From contig NZ_CP022163.1 in assembly GCF_002305855.1 (NCBI RefSeq), positions 3,534,292-3,598,291 on the forward strand: a stretch of 64,000 nt of DNA, written 5' to 3'. Origin of the DNA: Melittangium boletus DSM 14713 (GTDB taxonomy: Bacteria; Myxococcota; Myxococcia; Myxococcales; Myxococcaceae). Made by a program: the position numbers and the translations under genes. The first letter of the stretch is position 1; every line of letters starts with the position of its first letter. Shown here piece by piece: positions 16,902 through 26,065 of the stretch. A model generated the notes under the pieces. The model saw nothing but the letters and a program-made list of their open reading frames with translations, was not told where the DNA came from and did not search any database.

Positions 16902-19607
16902 ATGCGCTGGCTCCCGCTCCTCCTCCTCGCACTCGTCTGTCTCCGGTGTACCCATGCGCCCGAGACCCACCCGGTCTCCGAGGCGCCTCGTGCCCCCGCG
17001 GCCGACTGGCCCGAGCCCCAGCCCCCCGCGCTGCGCCTGCCCGACACGGTGCGGCCGGTGCGCTACGCGTTGGACCTGACGCTCCTGCCCGCGGAGCCCA
17101 CCTACTCCGGTACCGTCACCATCGACCTGGACGTGCGCGAGTCCACGCGGCAGGTGTGGTTGCACGCCCAGGGCCTCACCCTCACCCAGGCGCACGTGCT
17201 CGCCGGGGGCCGCACCCTGGAGGCGCGGACCGTGGACGCGGACGAGGGCCGGTTGGGCGTGCTGCTGCCGGAAACGCTCGCCGCCGGACAGGCCCAGCTC
17301 GTGCTCTCCTTCACCGGCCAGGCGGATCGCACGCGCAGCCAGGGCCTCTACGCCGTGGAGGAAGGCGGCGAGCACTACCTCTATACGGTCTTCGAGCCCC
17401 TCGACGCGCGGCGCGCCTTCCCGTGCTTCGACGAGCCGGGCTTCAAGGTGCCCTGGCGGCTGCGCTTCACGGTGAAGCAGGAGCACGTGGCGCTCGCCAA
17501 CCACGCCATCGTCTCCGAGGAGCCCCTGCCCGGCGGGCTCAAGCGCGTCACCTTCGCCGATAGCCGGCCCATGCCCAGCTACCTCGTGGCCTTCATGGTG
17601 GGCCCCTTCGACGTGGTGGACGCGGGAAGCATCGGGCGGGCCCACGTGCCCCTGCGCTTCATCGTGCCGCGCGGCCGGGGCCCCGAGACGGCCTACGCCG
17701 CCCGCGTCACGCCCCGCATCATCACCCTGCTCGAGGACTTCTTCGATCAGACCTACCCCTACGAGAAGCTCGACGTGGCGGTGGTGCCGCGCTTCTGGGG
17801 CACCATGGAACACCCGGGCCTCGTCGCGCTCGGCCAGCCCCTCACCCTCATCCGCCCCGGTGAGGAGACCCCCGAGCGCCGCCAGCGCTACGTGAACATC
17901 GCCATCCATGAGCTGGGCCACTACTGGTTCAGCGCCATGCTCACCTGCCGCTGGTGGGACGACATCTGGCTCAACGAGTCCTTCACCTCCTGGCTCGATC
18001 AGAAGATCACCGACCAGTTCGACCCCGCCTGGCGCTTCGGCGTGGAGTCGCGGACCAACGCCCTCTTCGCCGCGATGCAGGTGGACGCGCTCACCACCAC
18101 GCCCCCCCTGCGCAAACCCATCACCAGCAACGCCGACATCCACGGCGTCTTCGACGGTGGCACCACCTATTCCAAGGGCGCGGCCCTGCTCGGTCAGTTG
18201 GAGGGATGGCTCGGCGAGGCCCCCTTGCGCGAGACCCTGCGCCACTATGTGCGCGAGCACGAGTGGGGCAGTGTCACCTCCGAGGACTTCCTCACCGCCC
18301 TGCGCACGCACCTGACGCCCGACGCGGAGCGCGTCCTGCGCGGATACCTGGATCAACCGGGCGTCCCGCGCGTCTCCGCCGAGCTCCAGTGCACCCCGGG
18401 CAAGGCCCCTCGGCTGCGGCTCGCCCAGGAGCGCTTCCTGCGCGCGGGCGCGACGGACTCCACGCCCCGCCTCTGGAGCATCCCCGTGTGCGTGCGCGCC
18501 GAGGGACGTGACGCGCGCGCCTGCACCCTGCTCACCACGGCCACGGGCGAGCTGGAGCTGCCGGGAAGCACCTGCCCCTCCTGGGTGCTGCTCAACAAGG
18601 GCGGCACGGGCTACTACCGCTCGGGCTACACGTCCGAGCAGATTTCCCGGCTGGGCGCCCTGCGTCCCGGGACGCTCACGCTCCAGGAACGGCTCCTCTT
18701 CCTCGCGGACGTGAAGGCGGGCGTGGACCGGGGCGATCTGCTCGCGGGAGAAGCATTCGGGCTCGTGCCCGCCACCGCCGCGGATCCCGACCGGCTCATC
18801 ATCCAACGGGGCAGTCTCCTCGCCATGTATCCCGCCGAGCGGCTGCCCGAGGACGTCCGTCCGCTGTACCGGGCCTGGCTGCGAGCGCTCTACGGGGCCC
18901 GGGCCCGGGCGATGGGGTGGAAGCCCCGGCCCGGCGAGAGCGATGACGAGAAGGAGCTGCGCTCGCTCCTGCTCTATCGCGCGGCCATCCAGGGCGAGGA
19001 CCCCGTCCTGAGCCAGGAGGCACGAGCCCTCACCCGGGCCTGGCTCAAGGACCGAGAGGCCCTGTCCCAGGAGACCGCGCAGCTGGCGCTTCAAGTGGCG
19101 GCGCGCGGAGGCGACAAGGCCCTCTTCGACACGCTCCTCGCCCAGGCGCGCGCGACCCAGGACCCCACCGAGCGCGGGGAATTGCTCGGCGCGCTGGGCA
19201 ACTTCCGGGAGCCCGCGCTCGTGAAGCAAGCGCTCGCGCTGGTGGCGGGTGACACGTTCGACGCGCGCGACACCGTGGGCATCCTGCGCACCGCCCTCTT
19301 CAACCCCGAGGCGAAGACCCAGGCCTGGCGCTTCTACCGGGACAACTTCGACCTGCTCGCGGGCCGGATGCGCTCGGACGAGGCCAACGGCCTGCTCTTC
19401 CTGGTGGGCTTCCTCTGCGACGACACCACGCGCGCCGAGGCCGAGACCTTCCTCACGCCACGCATCTCCCGCATCGAGGGAGGCGCGCGCTCGCTCACCC
19501 GGGCCCTGGAATCCATCCGCCTGTGCGTCGAGTCCAACCGCCGTCAGCAGCCCAGCGTGGTCGAGTTCCTGAAGAACCGAGCCCAAGCGAAGTCCGCAGA
19601 ACACTGA
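16902..19607 (+). CDS. M1-family zinc aminopeptidase lipoprotein
   Basis: 901 residues. A hydrophobic signal ends in a lipobox-like LVCLRC, suggesting an envelope lipoprotein. The M1 N-terminal beta-domain is followed by the exopeptidase motif, here GTMEHPGL (about 300) in place of the textbook GAMEN. The zinc site is HELGHYWF (about 335) with the third ligand Glu in WLNESF, 18 residues on. The C-terminal 400 residues are helical, as in the ERAP1_C-like domain. It removes N-terminal amino acids from peptides, probably in the periplasm or at the surface. It starts directly downstream of the permuted tRNA region. Confidence 0.93.
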   Translation: MRWLPLLLLALVCLRCTHAPETHPVSEAPRAPAADWPEPQPPALRLPDTVRPVRYALDLTLLPAEPTYSGTVTIDLDVRESTRQVWLHAQGLTLTQAHVLAGGRTLEARTVDADEGRLGVLLPETLAAGQAQLVLSFTGQADRTRSQGLYAVEEGGEHYLYTVFEPLDARRAFPCFDEPGFKVPWRLRFTVKQEHVALANHAIVSEEPLPGGLKRVTFADSRPMPSYLVAFMVGPFDVVDAGSIGRAHVPLRFIVPRGRGPETAYAARVTPRIITLLEDFFDQTYPYEKLDVAVVPRFWGTMEHPGLVALGQPLTLIRPGEETPERRQRYVNIAIHELGHYWFSAMLTCRWWDDIWLNESFTSWLDQKITDQFDPAWRFGVESRTNALFAAMQVDALTTTPPLRKPITSNADIHGVFDGGTTYSKGAALLGQLEGWLGEAPLRETLRHYVREHEWGSVTSEDFLTALRTHLTPDAERVLRGYLDQPGVPRVSAELQCTPGKAPRLRLAQERFLRAGATDSTPRLWSIPVCVRAEGRDARACTLLTTATGELELPGSTCPSWVLLNKGGTGYYRSGYTSEQISRLGALRPGTLTLQERLLFLADVKAGVDRGDLLAGEAFGLVPATAADPDRLIIQRGSLLAMYPAERLPEDVRPLYRAWLRALYGARARAMGWKPRPGESDDEKELRSLLLYRAAIQGEDPVLSQEARALTRAWLKDREALSQETAQLALQVAARGGDKALFDTLLAQARATQDPTERGELLGALGNFREPALVKQALALVAGDTFDARDTVGILRTALFNPEAKTQAWRFYRDNFDLLAGRMRSDEANGLLFLVGFLCDDTTRAEAETFLTPRISRIEGGARSLTRALESIRLCVESNRRQQPSVVEFLKNRAQAKSAEH

Positions 19608-19649
19608 ATCTGAATTACTGACTCAACACCGATACAGGGACAGCACGTC

Positions 19650-20390
19650 ATGGCAATCCTTCGCGAGAAGTGGACTGCAACATTCACCAAAGACAGCGCG
19701 CCGTCATGGCCTTGCCCCCGGTGCGCAGAGGGGACCCTCGCGACCGTAAAGAGTTCATTCTCAGTGTTAATTACCGCAGACTCAAGAGAGGAAGAAGAAA
19801 GCAACCCGGGATGGGAGCCGAATTGGCGGCGGGGTCGCTTTTCCGGGCACCTGAAATGTACGCGCAGTGAATGCGCCGAGCTTGTCATCGTATGTGGCGA
19901 CACACGTTGGGTAATCGGAGGCGCAGACCACCACGGATATTCTTCCACCCCGCCCCGCCCCTGTTCCGTGTGCCAACATCTTGCACCGAAAAGATCCAAG
20001 ACGAACTCAAGCGAGTTTGGGCGCTCTACTGGTCCGACACCGCATCCTGCGCCAACCGTGTTCGAACTTGCGTGGAACTGCTTCTCAACCACCTCAAAAT
20101 CAAGCGAACCTCAAAGGGCAAAAAATAAAACAAAAACAGTACGCCTAAATCTTCATCACCGCATCGACATCCTAAAACAAAATAACGCTGATTTGGCTCA
20201 GACTCTCATGGCCATGAAATGGGTCGGAAACGCAGGGAGCCACGTGGGGGAACTGACCAGGGAAGACGTGCTGGACGGACTTGAGCTCCTAGAACACACG
20301 CTTATTGAGGTCTTCGATCCGCGGGAAAAGGAGCTAGTGCGAATGAGAAATCAAATCATCAAGAGGAAGGGACCTCGAAAACGGTCGTAG
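19650..20390 (+). CDS. DUF4145-like protein with two compensating frameshifts
   Basis: The continuous frame gives 246 residues. The N-terminus (WTATFTKDSAPSWPCPRC) is a zinc-ribbon-like start, and the C-terminus (LHHRIDIL, MKWVGNAGSH) matches the DUF4145 end. The middle is wrong in this frame. The -1 frame over about 19940-20128 instead gives family-like sequence (IQDELKRVWALYWSD, ANRVRTCVELLLNHLKI) that ends in a stop after an A6 run. A one-base loss near 19940 and a one-base gain near 20115 would explain this. The present ORF is probably a damaged gene that stays open by chance. DUF4145 proteins often lie in restriction or defence loci. Base composition is lower in GC than its neighbours. 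Confidence 0.65.
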   Translation: MAILREKWTATFTKDSAPSWPCPRCAEGTLATVKSSFSVLITADSREEEESNPGWEPNWRRGRFSGHLKCTRSECAELVIVCGDTRWVIGGADHHGYSSTPPRPCSVCQHLAPKRSKTNSSEFGRSTGPTPHPAPTVFELAWNCFSTTSKSSEPQRAKNKTKTVRLNLHHRIDILKQNNADLAQTLMAMKWVGNAGSHVGELTREDVLDGLELLEHTLIEVFDPREKELVRMRNQIIKRKGPRKRS

Positions 20391-20469
20391 TTGGAAGCGG
20401 GCATAGCGCTTGCCAAGGGAGGTACACGGTAGCACCATCCGAAAAGATTGCCTGTCACAACAAGCCCTT

Positions 20470-20893
20470 TCACATGAAGCGAAGGGCTAGCGCTATTTTC
20501 TTATCGCGAGCTTCGCGCAGTTCGTCCGTCAAACAGATCTTCGGCAGCGAGCCGCATTCCACATCCAGAACGCGCCGCCCCCAAGCAAGACAGTGTAGTG
20601 GAATTCATCAAGACCCACGCGAAACTTGTCAAGCGCCGAGCCGGTGCACCAGTCGATGGGCCGCACAGCCCGCCTTGTGAAAGGCAGGAGCGTCATCATC
20701 CCACGCCAACGTTGCGAGCAGCATCCACCAGCATGAGCGGAGGGGGCGGAAGCCATTCTCCCCTGATTGCTGTCTCGATACATCGTCTCGACTCCGGCTG
20801 GAACATCGCGTCAAAAAACTCGTGGCGATGATTTCGCGGGAACATGAAGAGCTTTCGGCCCTTGACCACCCAGCCGCAGCAATGCCACTCCCC
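20470..20893 (-). pseudogene. Decayed gene with two frameshifts
   Basis: Three consecutive segments on the minus strand read as one protein only if the frame is changed twice. The first is GRKLFMFPRNHRHEFFDAMF with the region to about 20700. The second is LLPFTRRAVRPIDWCTGS through GGGAFW (about 20695-20570). The third is VECGSLPKICLTDELREARD to the stop at 20470. The shifts look like a 2-base gain near 20697 and a 1-base loss near 20567. The 5' end is missing or merged with the neighbouring gene's end. I do not recognise the family. Both breaks and the missing start mark it as a relic in the accessory patch. Confidence 0.65.
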
Positions 20894-20902
20894 CGCTGCA
20901 CT

Positions 20903-21421
20903 TCATGCTTGGATTCCAGCGTCCCCTCGATAAGGGGATGACGTAGGGGGGCGCCGCACCCTGGCCACCTTCTTCGCATGAGCGATCGACTCTAGATGCT
21001 CCTGCCTCAGGGGGCGATCGCGACGAAGCCGGAGCGCTCTCCGCTCTACGTCTTCCAGCATCTCCCAGGCATCGCGGGCCTGCCGGGGGAAGAGATGAAG
21101 TAACTGCACATAGAGGCAAGCAACGTGAACGCGCATCCCCAGATCGTGAAAGCCCAGTTGCTGTAGACGGCGAAGCCAGCGCCCGAACTCCTTCCACGGC
21201 ATGTCGAACCCGAATGCCTCTGTCAGGAGGGTCTTCACGATGATGCGCTGCACCGCAAGACGCCGGGCTGGAGTCCTCGCCTTCTCAATCCACCGCTTCT
21301 GCAACTTCAGGAGTTCGCGCTTCCGAATCTCATAAGGGGCCTTGGCCTTGAATAGTTCCATGAAGAGAAGATCGATCTCCTCACCGAATGTCGGGGCGCG
21401 CTCCTGACGTGAAGTCACCAT
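20903..21421 (-). CDS. Hypothetical cytoplasmic helical protein
   Basis: 172 residues from the ATG at 21421, two bases after the stop of the upstream lipoprotein gene; an ATG at 21439 with a 16-base overlap is the alternative. It is rich in Leu, Arg and Lys and probably all-helical (LLFMELFKAKAPYEIRKREL, RRLAVQRIIVKTLLTEA). There is no signal peptide. The last dozen residues (TSSPYRGDAGIQA) look out of character and overlap a small hairpin at 20920-20943, so the end may have been replaced. Tight linkage with the lipoprotein suggests a functional pair, perhaps toxin and immunity, but this is inference. Confidence 0.6.
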   Translation of the reverse strand: MVTSRQERAPTFGEEIDLLFMELFKAKAPYEIRKRELLKLQKRWIEKARTPARRLAVQRIIVKTLLTEAFGFDMPWKEFGRWLRRLQQLGFHDLGMRVHVACLYVQLLHLFPRQARDAWEMLEDVERRALRLRRDRPLRQEHLESIAHAKKVARVRRPPTSSPYRGDAGIQA

Positions 21422-21423
21422 GC

Positions 21424-21882
21424 TCAGGCTCCTGGACACAGCTTTTCGTTAGCACGCAATGGCCAGAACCCGTGGCGCATACAGGCCTCGTAGCACGCCT
21501 TGCACTGCGACTCGCCCCAGACACGGCCATCATGCCTATCACTCTTGCACTTCATGAAATGGTCCATGCAGATGTCTCTCCACCTCTCCTTTTCCTCGGC
21601 AGAGGGAAGATCGGGGATGGGCGCAGCCTCTACCTCGGGGAGTAATGTCTCCGTTCGTCCTGGTGACAACCGGTTCGGTTGTAACTGAGCGGAGGGAGGA
21701 GCCACGGCCGCGCACCGTTCGTACTCGCCGGGGTTTTCCTTCAAGCAACAGGAGACCGTGTTATCTGTCGGATTGCACTCGCCAACGTGCGCGCATCCCG
21801 CCGCGGCCAGGAGACTCAGCCCTAATGCGAAACAAACTGGGCGGCACGGTGGGCCACGACCAACCACACGGGTTTGTTGCAT
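21424..21882 (-). CDS. Cysteine-rich putative lipoprotein
   Basis: 152 residues from the ATG at 21882. A signal with lipobox LLAAAGC is followed by a cysteine-rich stretch (ECNPTDNTVSCCLKENPGEY), a Pro-rich linker and a second cysteine block (CMDHFMKCK, CKACYEACMRHG). The pattern matches short secreted lipoproteins common in myxobacteria, some of which are the N-terminal delivery part of exchanged toxins. No toxin domain follows here. The name is by pattern only; I cannot assign a family. Confidence 0.6.
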   Translation of the reverse strand: MQQTRVVGRGPPCRPVCFALGLSLLAAAGCAHVGECNPTDNTVSCCLKENPGEYERCAAVAPPSAQLQPNRLSPGRTETLLPEVEAAPIPDLPSAEEKERWRDICMDHFMKCKSDRHDGRVWGESQCKACYEACMRHGFWPLRANEKLCPGA

Positions 21883-22053
21883 GACCGACTCCAGAGGCCG
21901 GGTAGGGGGTCGGCCACCCAAGTTATCGGACGGAGGTTCGCCGAGGTTGCGTCCTAGGGCCCTCTCGACTCGCGCTCTCCTGGAGCCGCGCCCTGCCGCG
22001 GCGATGGGTTGGCCTTGTCCGAAGAACGTCGAGGATGAAGTAGATGCCCCCGC

Positions 22054-25000
22054 TCACACCGGCAGGGCGCCGTCCTCCACTTCCAGAACGCGCCGGCCGA
22101 ACAGCCGCAGGGCCTCGCGCAGGTCGGACGAGGCCGCTTCCACCGGGGCGTTCCGGGCGCTCTGCAAGCGCATGCGCGCCGCGAGCAGGGCGAGCCGTCC
22201 CTGCTCGCTCCCGGGCGCTCGCCGGGCCTCCTGCAGGTCCAACGCCACGCGCAAGAGCGAGGTGAGCTCGCGCAGCACGACGTCGTGCTGCAACTCCGGC
22301 GTCTTCGCCAGCGCCGCGAAGCCCCGCCGCGCCGCCTCCAGGTCTCCCAGCGCCGCCTGCACCGCGGACAGGTGCGCGGTGAAGCGCAGCGCGTGCCAGC
22401 GGGACACCCGCTCCAACAGGGAAATGCCCTCCGTGAGGCTCGCGCGCGCCGCCTCCAAGGCCCCGAGCGCCACCAGGGCCCGGCCCCGCTCGCCCAACGC
22501 CACGCCCTCCACCAGGCGCATGCCGAGCTGCCGCCCCATGAGCACCGCCTCGCCCAGGTGCTCGCGCGCCTCCGCCGCCCGCCCCGCGTCCAGCAGGAAG
22601 CAGCCCAGGTTCACCCGCGCCAGCGCATGCCCCGAGCGATCTCCCACCCGCGAGGCCTTCTCCATCGCCTCTTCCAGCAGCGCCACCGCCTCGGCCGTGT
22701 TGCCCTGCTCGCCAATCGCCATGGCGTAGTTGGCGAGGAAGCCCACCTCGTAGGCCACGTCCCCCATGGCGCGGAACAGCTCCAGCGCCGAGCGCAGGTG
22801 GGGCAGCGCCGCCTCGGCGCCGTTGCGCCCCAGCTCCAGGATGCCGAGGTTGCCCACCGCGTACGCGTCCAGCCACTTGTCTCCCGGCGAGGGCAGCTCC
22901 AGCGCCTCCTGGATGAGGGACCAGGCCATGCCCAGGTCGCACTCGTCCCGGGCCACGATGCACAGGTCCACCAGCACGCGCTTCTGCCGGTCCTCCGCGC
23001 CCAGGGCCCCGAAGATGGCGCGTGCCTCGCTCAAGTCCGTCCACGCGGCGGACAAACGGCCTTCTCCATGGTGGGTGCGGCCCCGGACGGCGAGCGCGTC
23101 CGCGCGCAGCAGCGGATCCACCTCCATCGTCGCCGCCAGCTCCAGCGCCCGGTTGAGCCGCGCCAGGGTGATGCCCACGGGCCCGCGCGCCGTCACGTCC
23201 GGATCCAACGCCACCAGCGCGCCCAGGGCCCGCTCCAGCGTGCTCGTCGTGACGGGCGCCACCGCCAGGGCGTTGTCACAGGCCGCGAGCAGGTTCTCGC
23301 GCTCGAGCGCCAACCGGCGGAAGGCCAGCTCTCCCTCCGCGCCCCGCCGCCGCTGGCTCAGGTGCCGGGCCAGCTCCAGGTAGCACGCCGCATGGCGCGC
23401 CGCGAGCATCGTCCCCTCGCCCCGCTCCGCCAGCCGTGACGAGGCGTACTGGCGGATGCTCTCGTACATCCCCAGGCGCAGCTCGCCGGTGAGTCCGTCC
23501 GGCGTATACGCGCGCAGGAGCGACTTGGAGCGCAGCGAGTGGATGATCTCCAGCACGTCCGGCCCGCCGGGAGGAAACAGCAGCACCGACTCGGCCGACT
23601 CCAGCGTGAAGCCGCCGCGGAACACCGAGCACTGCGCCAGGGCCGCGCGCTCGGCGGGCTCCAGCAGGTTCCAGGACCAGTCGATGGCGCCCCACAGCGT
23701 GCACTGCCTCGCCGAGCCATCGCGCCGGCCCCCGCGCAAGAGCTCGAAGCGGCGCGACAGCCGCTCTTGAATCTGACTGACGCCCAGCAGGTTGGTGCGC
23801 GCCGCCGCCAGCTCGATGGCCAGGGGGATGCCGTCCAGCTTGCGCACGATGTCCGCCACCAGGGGCGCCTCGGCCTCGGTGAGCTCGAAGCCCCCGCGCA
23901 CCGCGCGCGTGCGCCGCACGAACAGCTCCACCGCGCCACAGCCGCGCAGCACCTCCAGCCGCGTCTCGTCCTCCTCGGGGACGCCCAGGGGCTCCAGGTC
24001 CACCACGCGCTCGGCCGGCAGCAGCAGCGCCTCGCGCGAGGTGACGAGGAAACGGGCCCGGGGCGCCAGCTCCCGCCAGCGGCCCAGCGTGGCGGGCATG
24101 TGCTGGATGACGTGCTCCACGTTGTCGAGCAGCACCAGCACGTCCCCACGTCCGGACAGGGCCCGGCCCAACCGGTCCGCCGGGGCACTGTCCTCGCCGC
24201 TGCGCGTGAGCGCCACGCCCAGCACCCGGCCCACGGCATGGCAGATGTCGTCCACCGTCGTGGCGTCCGACAGCTCGCACAACCACACTCCGCCTTCCCA
24301 CTCCCCGGCCTCCAGGTTGCCGAAGCGCGTGGCCAGGCGGCTCTTGCCCATGCCACCGGGGCCCAGGAGCGTCACGAGCCGGCTGCCCTCGGCGAAGCAG
24401 CGCCGCAGCCGCGCCAGCTCCTCCTCCCGGCCAATGAACTCCCCGGACTCCCCCGGCAGGTTGCCGCGCCGGGCCCGGGGCACGCGAAGCACCTCGAAGC
24501 GGCGGTCGGCGAGCCGGGCGGGCAGCACCTCCACGAGCGGCACGGGCTCCTCGATGCCCTTGAGATGATAGTCGCCCAGCGAACGCACCACGGGCCCGCC
24601 CAGCGAGTCCCACGCGTCGGCCACCCGCGACCACGCGCTCGCGCTCACCAGCACCTGGCCGCCATGGCCCGCCGAGGCGACTCGCGCCGCGACGTTCACC
24701 ATCCGTCCGAAATAGTCCGTCTGCCCCGTCCGGTCATCGACGCGGCACTCGGGCTCGCCCAGGTGCACACCCATGCGCACCCGGAGCCCCCGGTGCATCA
24801 GCCCCTTGGGCCCCCACTCCTCCCGCGCATCCGGCTCGCGCAGGAGGGCGTCCGGCCAGGGTGCCTCGAGCAGCGCCTGTTGGGTCTCCAGACACCAGCG
24901 CACGGCCTCCACCACCGAGGAGAAGGCCACCATGAAGGAATCGCCCTGGGTCTTCACCTCGTAGCCACCGGAGACGGCCAGCAGCTCGCGCAGCACCCGG

Positions 25001-25185
25001 TTGTGCACGTCCAGGGCCTCGCCCATGTCGGCGTTGCAACGCTCCCACAGTCGCGTGGACCCCTGCACGTCGGTGAAGACGAGCGCGACGGTTCCCGTAG
25101 GAGCTCTGTCCCGATGCGCAGTCACCCCATCCCCCGGCATCCCGATGGCGCTGGTCCGCGGAAAGATGCGCAAAACAGTCCCCAT
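22054..25185 (-). CDS. Adenylate/guanylate cyclase-AAA ATPase-TPR signalling protein
   Basis: 1043 residues from the ATG at 25185. The N-terminal class III nucleotide cyclase domain (about 28-220) shows VFTDVQGSTRLWE and TQGDSFMVAF, each with a metal-binding Asp. A STAND/AAA-type ATPase follows with Walker A GPGGMGKSRLA (about 285) and Walker B VLVLLDNVEH. The C-terminal half is a long helical TPR-like array. Proteins of this layout are cytoplasmic sensors in which the TPR region binds ligand or partner and the ATPase gates cyclase output. Whether the cyclase is active is untested; the substrate-specifying residues were not resolved. Confidence 0.9.
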   Translation of the reverse strand: MGTVLRIFPRTSAIGMPGDGVTAHRDRAPTGTVALVFTDVQGSTRLWERCNADMGEALDVHNRVLRELLAVSGGYEVKTQGDSFMVAFSSVVEAVRWCLETQQALLEAPWPDALLREPDAREEWGPKGLMHRGLRVRMGVHLGEPECRVDDRTGQTDYFGRMVNVAARVASAGHGGQVLVSASAWSRVADAWDSLGGPVVRSLGDYHLKGIEEPVPLVEVLPARLADRRFEVLRVPRARRGNLPGESGEFIGREEELARLRRCFAEGSRLVTLLGPGGMGKSRLATRFGNLEAGEWEGGVWLCELSDATTVDDICHAVGRVLGVALTRSGEDSAPADRLGRALSGRGDVLVLLDNVEHVIQHMPATLGRWRELAPRARFLVTSREALLLPAERVVDLEPLGVPEEDETRLEVLRGCGAVELFVRRTRAVRGGFELTEAEAPLVADIVRKLDGIPLAIELAAARTNLLGVSQIQERLSRRFELLRGGRRDGSARQCTLWGAIDWSWNLLEPAERAALAQCSVFRGGFTLESAESVLLFPPGGPDVLEIIHSLRSKSLLRAYTPDGLTGELRLGMYESIRQYASSRLAERGEGTMLAARHAACYLELARHLSQRRRGAEGELAFRRLALERENLLAACDNALAVAPVTTSTLERALGALVALDPDVTARGPVGITLARLNRALELAATMEVDPLLRADALAVRGRTHHGEGRLSAAWTDLSEARAIFGALGAEDRQKRVLVDLCIVARDECDLGMAWSLIQEALELPSPGDKWLDAYAVGNLGILELGRNGAEAALPHLRSALELFRAMGDVAYEVGFLANYAMAIGEQGNTAEAVALLEEAMEKASRVGDRSGHALARVNLGCFLLDAGRAAEAREHLGEAVLMGRQLGMRLVEGVALGERGRALVALGALEAARASLTEGISLLERVSRWHALRFTAHLSAVQAALGDLEAARRGFAALAKTPELQHDVVLRELTSLLRVALDLQEARRAPGSEQGRLALLAARMRLQSARNAPVEAASSDLREALRLFGRRVLEVEDGALPV

Positions 25186-25354
25186 CACCCGCTCCCTGGC
25201 CTGGGAGCATGATGACCATGGAGCCGTCAAATGGCGCCCCCCGGAAACCCATCCGTGCACCAGCACACGAATCCTCATGCCTTGAGAACCGGCTGGGTAC
25301 ACGAGCGGACTTTCGGGGAGTGAACGAACTCCCCCGGGAGCGGCGAAGCGGATG

Positions 25355-25939
25355 TCAGCCCGCCTGTTCCCGCCGCAGCACGCCGCGCACCGCGAGCGAG
25401 GCGGCCATGATGGACAAGCCCCGCGTGAAGATTTCCACGCCCACCACCACCCCCAGGACCCACAGGGACGAAGCGGGCAGCCGGAAGAAGATGAGGGCGC
25501 CCAGGATCACGGACACCACGCCATAGGCGAAGTCCCAGCCCCAGTTGGGATAGCGATCCATGGCGGAGGTGATGCCCCGGAAGCAGCCACTGGCGAGGAA
25601 GTAGGCGGCGAGCAGCAGCGTGAGCGACACCAGTCCCACACCCGGCTGGGCCAGGACGAGAACGCCCACCAGGAGCGACAGGATGCCGCCCAGCACGAAG
25701 TGCAGATAGGGGCCGGAGCCGCGCACGCGAAACCCGTGGACGATTTCCAGGATGCCCGCCACGCCCAGCGCCGCACCATAGAAGAGGACGGACACGAAGC
25801 TCGTCCAGACCACGGCACCGAGCGCCAGGACGCCAAGCACGGTGAGCAGCAGTCCCATCACGAAGGGGCCGCCCCAGAGGGCCGACGCGGGGCGGGACCC
25901 TCGAGACGAGGAGTTCAAGGGGATTTCAGGAGTAGCCAT
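25355..25939 (-). CDS. HdeD/DUF308-family membrane protein
   Basis: 194 residues from the ATG at 25939, with six hydrophobic segments in paired repeats (for example GLLLTVLGVLALGAVVWTS and YGVVSVILGALIFFRLP). This matches the HdeD family, linked to acid resistance in enterics, though the function elsewhere is unknown. It sits downstream of zwf on the same strand with a 126-base gap, so it may be separately transcribed. The longer frame to 26017 lacks family character. Confidence 0.8.
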   Translation of the reverse strand: MATPEIPLNSSSRGSRPASALWGGPFVMGLLLTVLGVLALGAVVWTSFVSVLFYGAALGVAGILEIVHGFRVRGSGPYLHFVLGGILSLLVGVLVLAQPGVGLVSLTLLLAAYFLASGCFRGITSAMDRYPNWGWDFAYGVVSVILGALIFFRLPASSLWVLGVVVGVEIFTRGLSIMAASLAVRGVLRREQAG

Positions 25940-26065
25940 TGCGAGACCTCCACGGTGAGTGCACTCCCTGCGAAGCTGGGCGTACGTCCAGGACGTGACA
26001 AGGGAAGCAACAGCCACCGGGGGACCAACGGCTCCTCGGGCCGGAGCATGAGCGGACCGAGGGCT

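Noticed and set aside
20470..20893. Naming the relic as an Imm11-type immunity gene
   Set aside because: Only short segments survive and I cannot match them to a family with confidence.
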